A DNA stretch of 64,000 nucleotides from Gammaproteobacteria bacterium (GTDB taxonomy: Bacteria > Pseudomonadota > Gammaproteobacteria > Pseudomonadales > Azotimanducaceae), in the NCBI GenBank assembly GCA_021773565.1, contig JAJFJZ010000026.1:155345-219344 (forward strand), read 5' to 3'. The notes below the pieces were generated by a model that saw nothing but the letters and a program-made list of their open reading frames with translations, was not told the DNA's origin and did no database searches. A program made the translations under genes and the position numbers. How positions within the stretch are numbered: position 1 is the first letter of the stretch; each line of letters opens with the position of its first letter. Of this stretch, positions 8,739 through 18,274 are shown piece by piece.

Positions 8739-10028
8739 ATGCAAGAGCCAGATGACTCCATCGAGAAAGTTAAGCCCCCTTTGAGAGCCGTGCGTGATCC
8801 GCATTCTTCAGAGGTGCCGAAGATAAACAAGGCAGATGCCCTATCAAACGTTTTTTATGATATTCGAGGGCCAGTGCTCGCGGAAGCGCACAGACTTGAG
8901 GAAGATGGAAACCGGATACTGAAGCTCAATATTGGCAATCCAGCACCATTCGGGTTTGAAGCACCAGACGAAATCCTGCGAGATGTGATACACAATTTGC
9001 CCAGCGCCCAGGGATATTGTGACTCCAAAGGCCTATATTCCGCACGCAAAGCCGTTATGCAATATTGCCAACAAATTGGCATTGATCAGGTCGATGTGGA
9101 CGACATCTATATTGGTAATGGTGCGAGCGAACTTATAGTGATGGCCTTACAGGGGCTTTTAAACACAGGTGATGAGATTTTGATACCCGCACCCGATTTT
9201 CCACTGTGGACGGGCGCAACAAATCTGTGTCGCGGAAATGCAGTGCACTATCGTTGTGATGAGTCACAGGACTGGTTCCCGGATCTGGCTGACCTTGAGA
9301 AAAAAGTAAGTTCACGCACCAGAGCTCTGGTTATCATTAACCCAAACAACCCGACGGGGGCGGTATATTCGCGAGAAATGCTGGAACAACTAGTCGAATT
9401 TGCACGACAGCACAAACTGATACTGTTTTCAGATGAAATCTACGACAAAATCTTGTACGACGATGCCCAACATATCCCAACGGCTTCTCTGGCACCGGAT
9501 CTACTAACGCTCACCTTCAATGGCCTGTCGAAAGCTTATCGGGTAGCGGGTTTTAGAACAGGATGGATGATTGTAAGCGGTGCGCGTGCAAGTGCCAGGG
9601 ATTACATTGAAGGTCTGGATATTCTGGCATCCATGCGGCTGTGTTCAAACGTTCCCACTCAACATGCAGTTCAGACGGCCCTGGGAGGTCATCAAAGTAT
9701 TAACGCGCTCACTCAGCCTGGTGGCCGATTGTATCAACAACGGGAAACAGCCCATGCATTGCTGACCCAAATTGAAGGAGTGAGCTGTGTAAAACCTGAG
9801 GGCGCGCTCTATTTATTTCCAAAACTGGATAATAGGAAGTTCAATATCCAGGATGATGAGAAATTCGTTCTGGATTTGCTCAAACAGGAACATTTGCTAC
9901 TGGTGCAGGGTTCTGCTTTTAACTGGCCCGATCCCGATCATTTTCGAATCGTTTTTCTGCCGCATGAGGAGGAACTAGGCGATGCAATTTTCCGCATTTC
10001 CCGCTTTTTGGATACATACCGCCAATGA
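8739..10028 (+). CDS. alaA: alanine/pyridoxal-phosphate aminotransferase (AlaA-like)
   Basis: A 429-residue fold-type I aminotransferase. Conserved parts: YDIRGPVLAEAHRLEEDGN and LKLNIGNPAPFGFEAP typical of AlaA, GNGASELIVMALQGLL (cofactor phosphate loop), INPNNPTGAVYS (Asn contact), FSDEIYDKILYD, and the Schiff-base lysine in FNGLSKAYRVAGFRTGW. AlaA makes alanine from pyruvate and glutamate. About 25 extra residues precede the usual N-terminus. The stop overlaps the next gene's start (ATGA at 10025). Confidence 0.92.
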   Translation: MQEPDDSIEKVKPPLRAVRDPHSSEVPKINKADALSNVFYDIRGPVLAEAHRLEEDGNRILKLNIGNPAPFGFEAPDEILRDVIHNLPSAQGYCDSKGLYSARKAVMQYCQQIGIDQVDVDDIYIGNGASELIVMALQGLLNTGDEILIPAPDFPLWTGATNLCRGNAVHYRCDESQDWFPDLADLEKKVSSRTRALVIINPNNPTGAVYSREMLEQLVEFARQHKLILFSDEIYDKILYDDAQHIPTASLAPDLLTLTFNGLSKAYRVAGFRTGWMIVSGARASARDYIEGLDILASMRLCSNVPTQHAVQTALGGHQSINALTQPGGRLYQQRETAHALLTQIEGVSCVKPEGALYLFPKLDNRKFNIQDDEKFVLDLLKQEHLLLVQGSAFNWPDPDHFRIVFLPHEEELGDAIFRISRFLDTYRQ

Positions 10029-10480
10029 GCGATCTTAATGTTGATGATTTTTACAAGGATACAGCCAAAATCCTGGATGCGCTTTATCGATCTTTCCCAC
10101 GGCCATTGATCTTATACGTTAGTGACATTTCCGGAGAGGATAAGCCGGACGAGTATGGCGTGCACTCTGATAGACACATGTCCTGTTTTAGTACACTTTT
10201 GTGGTTGGCGGATGAAAATTATTTGCGCTTCGAGGACAGTATCCAGCAGGAGGCAGTCGATCAGGCAGTACTGAGTGCGCCCTGTTTTAACCTGCTTTCC
10301 ACACCAACTGGTCCGGCAGAATTCCAGGACAAACACGCTGAAAAACGGGACGTCTCTTTGTCCGTACAAACAGAGATGTCACGAAATATAAATCGACTGA
10401 GGAGAGCGCTCAAGGAAGGATCCTCAATCCGCTTACGAAATGTCATGGCGGAAATTATGCATGCTATGGTCTATATCTGA
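10025..10480 (+). CDS. conserved hypothetical protein downstream of alaA
   Basis: A 151-residue soluble protein, translationally coupled to alaA by an ATGA overlap. The sequence runs SFPRPLILYVSDISGED, SCFSTLLWLADENYLRF and a Leu-rich tail, with a basic helix RNINRLRRALKEG near the C-terminus. I do not recognise a domain. Coupling to alaA suggests co-regulation, not a defined function. Its last 17 bases overlap the convergent methyltransferase gene. Confidence 0.7.
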   Translation: MSDLNVDDFYKDTAKILDALYRSFPRPLILYVSDISGEDKPDEYGVHSDRHMSCFSTLLWLADENYLRFEDSIQQEAVDQAVLSAPCFNLLSTPTGPAEFQDKHAEKRDVSLSVQTEMSRNINRLRRALKEGSSIRLRNVMAEIMHAMVYI

Positions 10481-11387
10481 ACACACTTATTTTTAGACCC
10501 TGATCTGGGAATTGCTCACGAAAGCTTCTGGCTGCTGGAATACTTTCCAAAAATTGACATTGCGGGGCTCGACGCGTTATTTGATCCTGCAAAAACCTCC
10601 TGGGTAGAAATGGAGAGTTCAGGCAAGCCATTATTTTTGCGCCCGGCTTGGCTATCTGTGGAATTCTTTTTAGCACCGCACCGTAGTCTTTTTCTGCAAC
10701 AAAACTCCCGCGCTGATTGGTTGGCGGGTCAATTATAATCAGATCATAAGGTCCAAACTGCCGAACTCTTCCCCAGGACTTAAACAGATTATGTGGAATA
10801 AATTTAACGCGTTCCAGTTCCTGATTATTGATCAGGTGATTGCCGCGCCCACACTCCAGCATAGTTTTACTCATATCGTTATTGACAATATTGCTGGCAC
10901 CACCGGCATGTGCAAAAACCGAGAATGAGCAGGTAAACGCAAAAAGATTGAGCACACTACAGGCCATGGAGTTTTCTTTTATCCATTTTCGTGCCGGTGC
11001 CATATCCAGAAAGAAGCCGATATTCTGGTTAAGTTTGGGATGTATTACAAAGGAAAGCCCAGCTTCCCGGATTATGTGCTCATCCGGCACACATCCCAAC
11101 AGGTCTACGCAGGCGGTTTTTCTTCCTCCCCGGTACTGGACTGTCAACGCCTGCATCTCGGGGATAAGCCGTTCCAATTGCCCCGCCAGATCCTGCAACC
11201 AGCCTTTTGACGCATGCGTACCAAAAACCCCAACAATAATGTATGGGGGGTACCAATCAATTGTTAAATACTCCAATCCGGGATATGCGTGCCCGCGACC
11301 ATGAAACAGTCGGGTACAATGAAGCTTATCATCCAGTAAGTTAAAATTTTCAGAACAGGTGTTCAAAACCGTATCCAGGTTTTTCAT
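10464..11387 (-). CDS. class I SAM-dependent methyltransferase (RlmI/RlmK-like)
   Basis: A 307-residue enzyme resembling the catalytic part of 23S rRNA methyltransferases RlmI/RlmK. Signs are IGFFLDMAPARKWI (the family's GxFLDxRxxR), VLNLFAFTCSFSVFA (SAM loop), an acidic NNDMSKTML, and DLIIIDPPTNQRGSF, where DPP is the target-base motif. No PUA domain is present at the N-terminus, unlike RlmI. The target is likely rRNA or another nucleic acid, by family only. Confidence 0.82.
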   Translation of the reverse strand: MKNLDTVLNTCSENFNLLDDKLHCTRLFHGRGHAYPGLEYLTIDWYPPYIIVGVFGTHASKGWLQDLAGQLERLIPEMQALTVQYRGGRKTACVDLLGCVPDEHIIREAGLSFVIHPKLNQNIGFFLDMAPARKWIKENSMACSVLNLFAFTCSFSVFAHAGGASNIVNNDMSKTMLECGRGNHLINNQELERVKFIPHNLFKSWGRVRQFGPYDLIIIDPPTNQRGSFVAEKDYGAVLKRIPQIAKPGAKIMACLNSPFLPRRFLQDQITRRAPQCQFLESIPAARSFREQFPDQGLKISVFRYRP

Positions 11388-11426
11388 GCTGCGAATCTCT
11401 TGGGGTTTGTAAAAATCACCACTAGC

Positions 11427-12638
11427 CTAGTATGTCTGGCTAACCCGATAAAACACCTGATCTTCATATCCGGTTATAATGGGAAGCATGCCACATAAAG
11501 AGGCATCTAGATCGGGGTTGCCGGTATCGACAATTAGTGGCCGACCCGAAAGACTCAACAATTTGCTCCGGGTAGAAACTATCTTCAGGTTATCACTGGA
11601 AAGTGCTGCAACAACAAATTCACTGAATTGTTGATTACCCCGTCCAAACAAAAAGCCCTGATTACGCGCAAAACTTAACAGGCACCTTACCACCCTGCTA
11701 CCCTCGTCCCGGACAATTTTTTCCAGCATCTTTGTATCTGCATTCTTTGCCAATAAAACGATGCCCGCGTCATTGGCAATATTCGGCAGAATTTCTACCA
11801 CATCCACCCCTAACAATGATGCATCTATTCCGAGTATTTGCTTTAACTCAAACAAGGTACTTCCGGCCCCAAGTAAATAGATACCCGGACATTCCCGAAC
11901 AAAATCCGCAAGGTATGCCACTATTTCCTGCACAGCCAGCCCTTCAACTTCCCTGCCACCCGATTTCGTGTGCTGCAGGAAGGCATCAAATTCCGGGACT
12001 CGTAACTCCCCATAATACCGACTGTTAAGGGTACCCTTACTGAGCAGAAGTTCATCAATGTCGCGCACTTCACGATCTCTGGCCGCAACCAGTGCGCCCT
12101 TTAACAATTCGATAACAATTGCGGCAGCCGCAACAGGATTAAGGGCAAAAACGCCAGATTGCATTTTCACACCTGTTGGCAAACCCAGCACCGCCTGATT
12201 GCCTATATCGCAATCCACGATATCCCTCGCGGTACCATCTCCACCGGCAAAAACCAACAAATCAACCTTTTGCCCAACCAGCTTTTTGCAGGCCTTTAGT
12301 GTGTCAGAGGCATTGGTTGGATTTTGGCTGGTACCAACAACCGAGTAGGCCAGGTTTTCGCAACCGGAGACGGACAAAAAGTTCTCCAGCACTGACTCCC
12401 CCATATCGCCACCCCAACAATAAAACTCAATTTGGGCCAGATGATCTTTTAGAGCTTCCAAAAATACAGCAATGCGCTTGATCGAAAGATCATTGGGGGC
12501 ACCCGGGGCTAGTAAATGATCACTACCATGATGTGCCAGTGGACCACCAATCCCGGCTAGAGGATTAATTATCAAGCCAATCCGAAAATTCATTCTTTTG
12601 GCGATATTATCAGCCTCTTTAGGCATGCTTTTATCCAC
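11427..12638 (-). CDS. ATP-NAD kinase-like protein
   Basis: A protein of up to 403 residues from the ATP-NAD/AcoX kinase family. LIINPLAGIGGPLAH lies at the N-terminus and the diacylglycerol-kinase/NAD-kinase signature VFAGGDGTARDIVD near residue 135, followed by LGLPTGVKMQSGVFA. This branch is longer than canonical NadK and its substrate is unsettled. The frame begins at GTG 12638, overlapping the stop of the oxidoreductase; ATG codons at 12626 and 12593 are alternatives. Overlap implies one operon with the next three upstream genes. Confidence 0.82.
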   Translation of the reverse strand: MDKSMPKEADNIAKRMNFRIGLIINPLAGIGGPLAHHGSDHLLAPGAPNDLSIKRIAVFLEALKDHLAQIEFYCWGGDMGESVLENFLSVSGCENLAYSVVGTSQNPTNASDTLKACKKLVGQKVDLLVFAGGDGTARDIVDCDIGNQAVLGLPTGVKMQSGVFALNPVAAAAIVIELLKGALVAARDREVRDIDELLLSKGTLNSRYYGELRVPEFDAFLQHTKSGGREVEGLAVQEIVAYLADFVRECPGIYLLGAGSTLFELKQILGIDASLLGVDVVEILPNIANDAGIVLLAKNADTKMLEKIVRDEGSRVVRCLLSFARNQGFLFGRGNQQFSEFVVAALSSDNLKIVSTRSKLLSLSGRPLIVDTGNPDLDASLCGMLPIITGYEDQVFYRVSQTY

Positions 12639-13710
12639 ACATGTCTACTACATGTTGCGCTATCGCCAGAGAAGAGGTGAGGCCAGGAGATTCTATTCCG
12701 GCAAGATTTACCAGCCCTGGTGTTCCGTGTTGACTCTCGCCCTCTATCAGAAAATCAGTTTCTATACCCTGCGGGGCAAGTTTTGGCCTGATACCCGTAT
12801 AGTCTGGTTGTAGGCGTCGTACGTCCAGAGACGGATAGTAGGCCCGGATTGCCTGAATAAATGCTTCCCTGTTTACTTCGTCAAAGCGGTAATCTTCTGA
12901 CTCAACCCAACATACATCTGGACCAAATCGTACCTGTCCTGCCATATCAAGGGTAACGTGCACACCAAGGCCTCCAGATTCTGCAACCGGATATACCAGG
13001 GCGCTAAATGGGGACTTACCTGTAAGTGAGTAATAATGGCCCTTTGCATAATGGCATTCCAGTTTGCCAATATGCCGATTTATGTTGGCTATATTTGGCG
13101 CATTAAGCCCGGCTGCGTTTATCAATAATCTGGATTTCAGGCGAAACCCTTCGCAATCCACCTCAAAGCCACCATCGATCTTGCGCCAATGGCTTACACA
13201 AGTGTTAAGTGCCAGGTCTCCCCTGTTGGCCTCAATGTCCCCCAACAAACTCATCATATACGCGTGCGTATCGATTATTCCGGTTGATTCGGAGAACACA
13301 GCGGCCAGCCCGAATACTTGCGGCTCCCGTTCAGAAATTTCACTCGCATCCATCCAGCGCAACAGCCCCGCGCCATTTTCTTTTGCTTTATGCTGGTACG
13401 AACGCAGGGTTGAAAGCTGGTCTTTTTGTGTCGCCAATATAATCTTGCCGCATCTTTTATGGGGAATGGAATAGTGCGCACAATATTCGTAAAGTAATGC
13501 CTTACCCTGAACACACATCCGGGCTTTTAAACTGTTCTGCGGGTAGTAGATGCCCGAGTGAATTACTTCAGAATTCCTGCTGCTAATCTCGGAACCAATT
13601 CTGCCATGACGTTCCACGAGAAGAACCTCACACCCCTTTGCGGCATAGGCTCTCGCCACAGCAAGCCCAATTACCCCGGCCCCGATGACAACTACTTCTA
13701 CCTCATCCAT
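12631..13710 (-). CDS. FAD-dependent oxidoreductase (DAO/LhgO-like)
   Basis: A 359-residue flavoprotein of the D-amino-acid/glycerol-3-phosphate oxidase fold. The dinucleotide fold VVVIGAGVIGLAVARAYA opens the protein, followed by LLVERHGRIGSEISSRNSEV. RNSEVIHSGIYYP is the flavin region seen in L-2-hydroxyglutarate oxidase LhgO, and LINAAGLNAPNIA plus TPGLVNLAGIESPGLTSSLA close the FAD site. I start it at ATG 13710 (MDEVEVVV); the frame is open 22 codons further upstream, but that stretch lies inside epmC. Oxidation of a 2-hydroxy acid is likely; the exact substrate is inferred only. Confidence 0.85.
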   Translation of the reverse strand: MDEVEVVVIGAGVIGLAVARAYAAKGCEVLLVERHGRIGSEISSRNSEVIHSGIYYPQNSLKARMCVQGKALLYEYCAHYSIPHKRCGKIILATQKDQLSTLRSYQHKAKENGAGLLRWMDASEISEREPQVFGLAAVFSESTGIIDTHAYMMSLLGDIEANRGDLALNTCVSHWRKIDGGFEVDCEGFRLKSRLLINAAGLNAPNIANINRHIGKLECHYAKGHYYSLTGKSPFSALVYPVAESGGLGVHVTLDMAGQVRFGPDVCWVESEDYRFDEVNREAFIQAIRAYYPSLDVRRLQPDYTGIRPKLAPQGIETDFLIEGESQHGTPGLVNLAGIESPGLTSSLAIAQHVVDMCG

Positions 13711-14212
13711 ATCGTGCTGTGCTGAGTAATGGAAAAGCATGCAACGCTTGCAGGAACAATCCTGCGTCTCCCGCAAGGCCCTTGCACTTCCATTTTACCG
13801 ACAGCTCTATAATGCTTTGCATAAACCGGGTTAACGTTTCCATAGTTACCATTAAATTATCTGCGCTGGGAGAAAATCTAATATCGACAGCTTCGCAGAA
13901 TATGTACTCCAGGGTTTGTGCTTTGAGTTCCAGTTCAAAAAAGCGTTTTTGCTCTGCCGTTGCTCTGGGAGGAGGTACATACACATATCCAAAATCTGGC
14001 AGTTTCCTGCGCTTTGCGCCCGCAATGCACCAATGCGAAATTTCATGCAGCGCACTTCTGGGGTAGTCATGGCTAAAGCAAAGTCGAGAAGGAATACCCG
14101 TCTCTTCACTTCCGGGTAGATACAGGGGCTCGGTGGCACCACCACACAACACAGTATTGTATTTGCCTGCAAATACTGAATTGAACAACTCTGCTATTTG
14201 ATCTGAATTCAT
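13703..14212 (-). CDS. epmC: elongation factor P hydroxylase EpmC
   Basis: A 169-residue protein matching E. coli EpmC (YfcM) through much of its length: an LFNSVFAGKYNTVL opening, EPLYLPG, then the metal-site segment ALHEISHWCIAGAKRRKL and DFGYVYVPP, ELELKAQTLEYIFCEA and SPSADNL. EpmC hydroxylates the beta-lysylated lysine of EF-P. Neither efp, epmA nor epmB is in this window. The ATG overlaps the tusA stop (ATGA at 14209), and its 3' end overlaps the oxidoreductase start, indicating one transcript. Confidence 0.93.
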   Translation of the reverse strand: MNSDQIAELFNSVFAGKYNTVLCGGATEPLYLPGSEETGIPSRLCFSHDYPRSALHEISHWCIAGAKRRKLPDFGYVYVPPPRATAEQKRFFELELKAQTLEYIFCEAVDIRFSPSADNLMVTMETLTRFMQSIIELSVKWKCKGLAGDAGLFLQALHAFPLLSTARYG

Positions 14213-14454
14213 CCTTTGCGTAATACGAAGTTCCAGGTCTCTTTCTCGCAGCGCTCCGACTCCAGAGTGTGACCCATAAACCTGCAGAAATTGTTCAGAT
14301 CCCGACTGGTGGAGGGATCAGTAGCGGTAATTTGCAGTAAATCCCCTGGAGACATTTTTCTCAATTCTGCGCGCACCAGCATTAGCGGTTCAGGGCATAT
14401 TAAGCCACTTGCATCCAGCGACCGTTCTTCCCTTATTTCAGACCCTCCTGCCAT
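14209..14454 (-). CDS. tusA: TusA-family sulfur carrier
   Basis: An 81-residue TusA-like protein. The hallmark LDASGLICPEPLMLVRAELR contains the Cys that carries persulfide, and DLLQITATDPSTSRDL forms the following strand and helix. TusA passes sulfur to tRNA 2-thiouridine synthesis and other acceptors. It is the first gene of a minus-strand run tusA-epmC-oxidoreductase-kinase-like, and is divergent from the TPR gene at 14559. Confidence 0.9.
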   Translation of the reverse strand: MAGGSEIREERSLDASGLICPEPLMLVRAELRKMSPGDLLQITATDPSTSRDLNNFCRFMGHTLESERCEKETWNFVLRKG

Positions 14455-14558
14455 ATCTTGTTTCCTACCGTCCTGTCAGTTCAGACTTGACTTGACGCGA
14501 GTTGCAGCTAAAACTCACACTGGTGAACCCAAATCAATCCACGTAGTCTAAGCTATCT

Positions 14559-15959
14559 ATGCCTATCGACGGTCTGCCCATTTCCACACCAAACTATCGC
14601 TCAGTGGTTAGCTTATGGGCCCTACTCCTGTTCGTCCAGCCGTACTTCCATAGTAACACCCTGGTTCATGCTGCCGAAGCAGAATCCATGAGCACCGATT
14701 CCAGTATTCCACCCGGTTATGCAAGCAAGCATGACTTTATTCTGCTGGAAGCCAAAAGACAGTTGGAAAGCCGGGAGTTTTCTGATGTCGAAAATAATAT
14801 GAGGGCCTACATAAAACAGATAGAGGACGAAGACTCACGATATTCTGTAAGCCTTGCCAACCCCTTGTTGATGCTGGGAACTGCCCTTGAAATGCAGGAA
14901 GATGTAATTGGTGCGCTTGAGATGTACGGGCGCGCCCTGCATATTCAACGCGTGAACCAGGGCTTACACTCAATTGACCAGGTTCCGGCGGTGTACAAAG
15001 AAGCCAACGCCCTCGTTGCTATCGGAAACATTGTAAAGGCTAACCAAAAGCAGGAATATGCTTATGAAATACTGCGCAGAAGTCTTGGTCCGCTAAACAT
15101 AGAACTTTTGCCGGGTCTGTATCATCTGGCAGACTGGTATAAAAAAACCAACAATATTTATTCCGCACGCGGTCTTTATGAGCATGCCAGAATGTTGATC
15201 ATTGAGGACTCCGGTGAGTTGGACCCTCGTCTTCTCAGAGTCTACTCTGGCCTTGCGGATTCCTACAAGCTCGAACGGTTTCCCCCTTACCATCGCTCCC
15301 AGGCAAAAGGGACATTCAGAATTTCCACCACGGGACATACAACACCCCTGGCTTTTCAGGATCAACCACAAGTGCATCGGTATTCCGACGGAGAGAAGGC
15401 CCTGCAACAAATAATCCGCATCATGAAAGAGAGTGGTGAATTTGATTCCGGAGATACCGCAAGAGCAGTTGTGGATCTGGCAGACTGGAACCTGTTGTTT
15501 GACAAGCCCAGGCGTGCCGGGATTCTCTACCTTCACGCAATCGACCTTATTAACGAAGCACCGGAGGAGAACGCGGGTATGTACCAGGAGCTGTTTTCTG
15601 AACCTGTACAACTCTATATGCCTCTGCCGCTGGACCCAAAACCCCCGGAAGGTGCAACCAAACAACACGCCAGAACCGGAAGTGTTGAGCTGGCTTATGC
15701 CATCGGCATAAAAGGTCATACACGCGAGGTGGAGAGTCTGCACTCAGATCCACCTGGCCTTATGGATATTAAGGTGAGACGAGCACTCAAGATGGCCAGA
15801 TTCCGACCCAAATTTGAGGACGGCATACCTGTACGAACGGATGGTCGACTGCTGAAGCATGAGTTTACCTATTATTCTCCAGAACCACGGGAAGCAGCCG
15901 CGATAGAACCGATCTCCACTGCAGGGCTTGATCCCGACCCTGAAGCGAGCCCTAACTAG
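14559..15959 (+). CDS. exported TPR protein with TonB-C-like end
   Basis: A 466-residue protein with a hydrophobic export segment (residues 17-40, ending HAAEA). The middle carries tetratricopeptide-like helix pairs (ALEMYGRALHIQRVNQ, YAYEILRRSLGPLN, YSARGLYEHARMLI, RAGILYLHAIDLINEA). The C-terminal 100 residues resemble the TonB C-terminal fold (SVELAYAIGIKGHTREVE then KVRRALKMARFRPKFEDG). It is the first gene of the twelve-gene envelope cluster. A periplasmic scaffold that touches an outer-membrane or peptidoglycan partner is plausible, but no function is known. Confidence 0.7.
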   Translation: MPIDGLPISTPNYRSVVSLWALLLFVQPYFHSNTLVHAAEAESMSTDSSIPPGYASKHDFILLEAKRQLESREFSDVENNMRAYIKQIEDEDSRYSVSLANPLLMLGTALEMQEDVIGALEMYGRALHIQRVNQGLHSIDQVPAVYKEANALVAIGNIVKANQKQEYAYEILRRSLGPLNIELLPGLYHLADWYKKTNNIYSARGLYEHARMLIIEDSGELDPRLLRVYSGLADSYKLERFPPYHRSQAKGTFRISTTGHTTPLAFQDQPQVHRYSDGEKALQQIIRIMKESGEFDSGDTARAVVDLADWNLLFDKPRRAGILYLHAIDLINEAPEENAGMYQELFSEPVQLYMPLPLDPKPPEGATKQHARTGSVELAYAIGIKGHTREVESLHSDPPGLMDIKVRRALKMARFRPKFEDGIPVRTDGRLLKHEFTYYSPEPREAAAIEPISTAGLDPDPEASPN

Positions 15960-16122
15960 TTGATTTTTGGTAATTAAAACAAAGCATGTGACTACAGGCC
16001 CCGAAATCGGAAATTATGCACAAATTCCTGTTTCCAGAGCGAACTCCCACTGCGGTCTGTGTTCCAATAGGATAGGATAGACTGGAGCCAATAGGGTATT
16101 ACTTGTGTGGGTGGGGTGTGCA

Positions 16123-16992
16123 ATGACAAAATTTCCCGGCGTACTTTTTTTGCTCGTTATTCTGGGCATTGCGGCCTGTAGTTCGCCCCAACAATCACAA
16201 CCGCCCCCTTCCGTACCTTCAGTGCCCTCCTCTTCACCTATTCCGTCCAGCGCACCACCATCTATGCCAGGTGCGCCCTCGGGTAGTCCTTCCTCTCCAT
16301 CTTCACCCCCCCCGGGATCACCCGGCCAGACGGGCCAATCCAGTCCCCCAGCCGGATCGCCCGGCATGCCCGGTGATACTTCAGGTGAACAAACTGCGGG
16401 TACCGAACAGGGAGAACAAGGAGAACAAGGAGAACAGGGAGACAGCGATCAAAGCCAGAACGGTGCAGAAGACGGAGGAGATCCAGGCAACGATGGTTGG
16501 GATACCAGCAATCAGCCACCCGGGGAAGGAGAAGAGGACAGCGATCAAACTGCGAGTGGGAATGGCGACGGTGAAGCCCAGGGGAGCTCGGGCCAGGACG
16601 GAGAGCTTAACGGTGCATTTGAAGATTTCGATGGCACCATACTGGAAGAGCGCGAATTGATTCTGGCCCGCGCAAACGAAAACGCAGATGCCCGGGATCG
16701 CGAAGCTGAGGAACCCTTACCCGAAATACCCGGTGCAAACGAGGGTAGCGAATCAGGTGATGAAGGCCAGTCGCCTGGTGGGAACATTCCCCTGCCTCCC
16801 CGTTCAGGCACAGCTACACAAAATACCGGCGTTGCAAACATTCCCGTAGGTGAACTGCCAAAAGACCTGCCGGACGCAAGAGACGATGACATACTCGCAC
16901 GGCAACTCCGTGAAGCAGCTATGAGTGAACCAGATCCGGAATTACGTGAAAAACTCTGGAATGAATATCGACGATATAAAAACGGGCTATAG
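16123..16992 (+). CDS. low-complexity lipoprotein (Pro/Ser- then Gly/Glu-rich)
   Basis: A 289-residue lipoprotein: hydrophobic signal and lipobox IAAC at residue 19, a Pro/Ser-rich collagen-like stretch to about residue 85, an EQGEQGEQG repeat encoded by 9-bp tandem units at 16411-16437, a long acidic disordered section, and a short charged C-terminal helix (DDILARQLREAAM, ELREKLWNEYRRY). It resembles a tethered spacer with a helical binding tip. The frame is open from 16105, but ATG 16123 gives a standard signal peptide. The end overlaps the next gene. Confidence 0.75.
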   Translation: MTKFPGVLFLLVILGIAACSSPQQSQPPPSVPSVPSSSPIPSSAPPSMPGAPSGSPSSPSSPPPGSPGQTGQSSPPAGSPGMPGDTSGEQTAGTEQGEQGEQGEQGDSDQSQNGAEDGGDPGNDGWDTSNQPPGEGEEDSDQTASGNGDGEAQGSSGQDGELNGAFEDFDGTILEERELILARANENADARDREAEEPLPEIPGANEGSESGDEGQSPGGNIPLPPRSGTATQNTGVANIPVGELPKDLPDARDDDILARQLREAAMSEPDPELREKLWNEYRRYKNGL

Positions 16993-18271
16993 ACCAGTGC
17001 CTTTAACTTCCAAATTGCTGCTAAAACAGTCGTCGAAAAAGATATTTCGTTCATCATGCGTGCTGCTTTCAGGAATTTTTATTATTCTGTCAGGATGCAC
17101 AACGCATACGGTGAGAACGGTGGATATGACACCACCCGAACAGGCGAATACAGTAATTCCCGAAAACCTTCTGCTGGATGTGGGCGTCGCAGTCTGGGAC
17201 CCTAATGTACCAGAAGATTTTGACGAGCGCGTTGAACTAAATATTAATGCAGATATTCGCCAGGCTGAGGCCAGTTACATGGCGTATATGCAAAAAAATA
17301 TGCTCCAGAGCACTGGAAACTGGGGTGCTGTGCGTGTGTTGCCACGCACAAGTCATGCAGTGGATGTTGTTATGTCAGCTGCTATTTTGCACTCGGATGG
17401 AGAGCGGCTCAATCTCCGGGCGACGGTTATTGATGCAACGGGTAACCTGTGGTTCGAAAAAGAGTATCTGGTGTTGGCCAGCAAATATGCTTTCAGCGAT
17501 TCAGTGCCCAGCGATATAGATCCATTTCACACCATATATAAAAATATCGCAGACGATATGTGGGCCTACTATAAATCCCTGGATCAGGCCGGGATTAAAC
17601 GCATTCATACCACTGCGGAAATGAAATTTGCCAGAGAGTTTTCCAACGATGCCTTTGCAAATTATGTAGATCAGACGTCAGATGGCGAGTACATAATTCA
17701 GCGTTTACCCGCTGAAGACGATCCCATGCTAGTGAGAATTCGCAAAGTCCGGGAACGTGAGTATCTTTTTATCGATACGCTTGATGAATATTTTTCAGAA
17801 TTTCAAAGGGCCATGTATAGCCCCTATATGGACTGGCGAGAAGCTACCTATGAAGAAGCCATAGCAATTCGGCAACTAAACCAGCAAGCCAAAACGAGGG
17901 CTATTATGGGTACCGTTGGTATTATTGGCGGTATATATGGTCAAACGCAGGGGAAAAACTACGCCCAACAGGTAAGCGGAGCGGTGGGAATAATCGCAGG
18001 TGCAACATTGCTTAAAAGTGCACTGAATAAGCGAGCCTCAGCAAAAATTCATTCGGATATACTACAGGAACTTGGCGCGTCCGCAGAATCAGAAATGGTA
18101 CCGCATACGATAGAACTGGAAAACCAGACAATACGACTTACCGGAACTGTCGATAAACAGTATGAAGAATTCCGGAGAATTCTGCGAACACTTTACCTCG
18201 AAGAAATGGGACTCCCTGTTCCACCGGACACACTTGCTGAAACTGATCTGGTAACTGAAGACGAATCCTGA
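16961..18271 (+). CDS. cluster lipoprotein, unknown family
   Basis: A 436-residue lipoprotein with lipobox LSGC near residue 47 after a long n-region. The mature part has an alpha/beta domain (VGVAVWDPNVPEDFDERVEL, VDVVMSAAILHSDGERLNL, WFEKEYLVLASKYAFSD), then a helical section, then a Gly-rich hydrophobic stretch IMGTVGIIGGIYGQTQG near residue 310 that could insert in a membrane. It starts inside the preceding gene (ATG 16961). I do not recognise a family; outer-membrane anchoring is inferred from the lipobox with Thr at +2. Confidence 0.75.
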   Translation: MNIDDIKTGYRPVPLTSKLLLKQSSKKIFRSSCVLLSGIFIILSGCTTHTVRTVDMTPPEQANTVIPENLLLDVGVAVWDPNVPEDFDERVELNINADIRQAEASYMAYMQKNMLQSTGNWGAVRVLPRTSHAVDVVMSAAILHSDGERLNLRATVIDATGNLWFEKEYLVLASKYAFSDSVPSDIDPFHTIYKNIADDMWAYYKSLDQAGIKRIHTTAEMKFAREFSNDAFANYVDQTSDGEYIIQRLPAEDDPMLVRIRKVREREYLFIDTLDEYFSEFQRAMYSPYMDWREATYEEAIAIRQLNQQAKTRAIMGTVGIIGGIYGQTQGKNYAQQVSGAVGIIAGATLLKSALNKRASAKIHSDILQELGASAESEMVPHTIELENQTIRLTGTVDKQYEEFRRILRTLYLEEMGLPVPPDTLAETDLVTEDES

Positions 18272-18274
18272 TTC

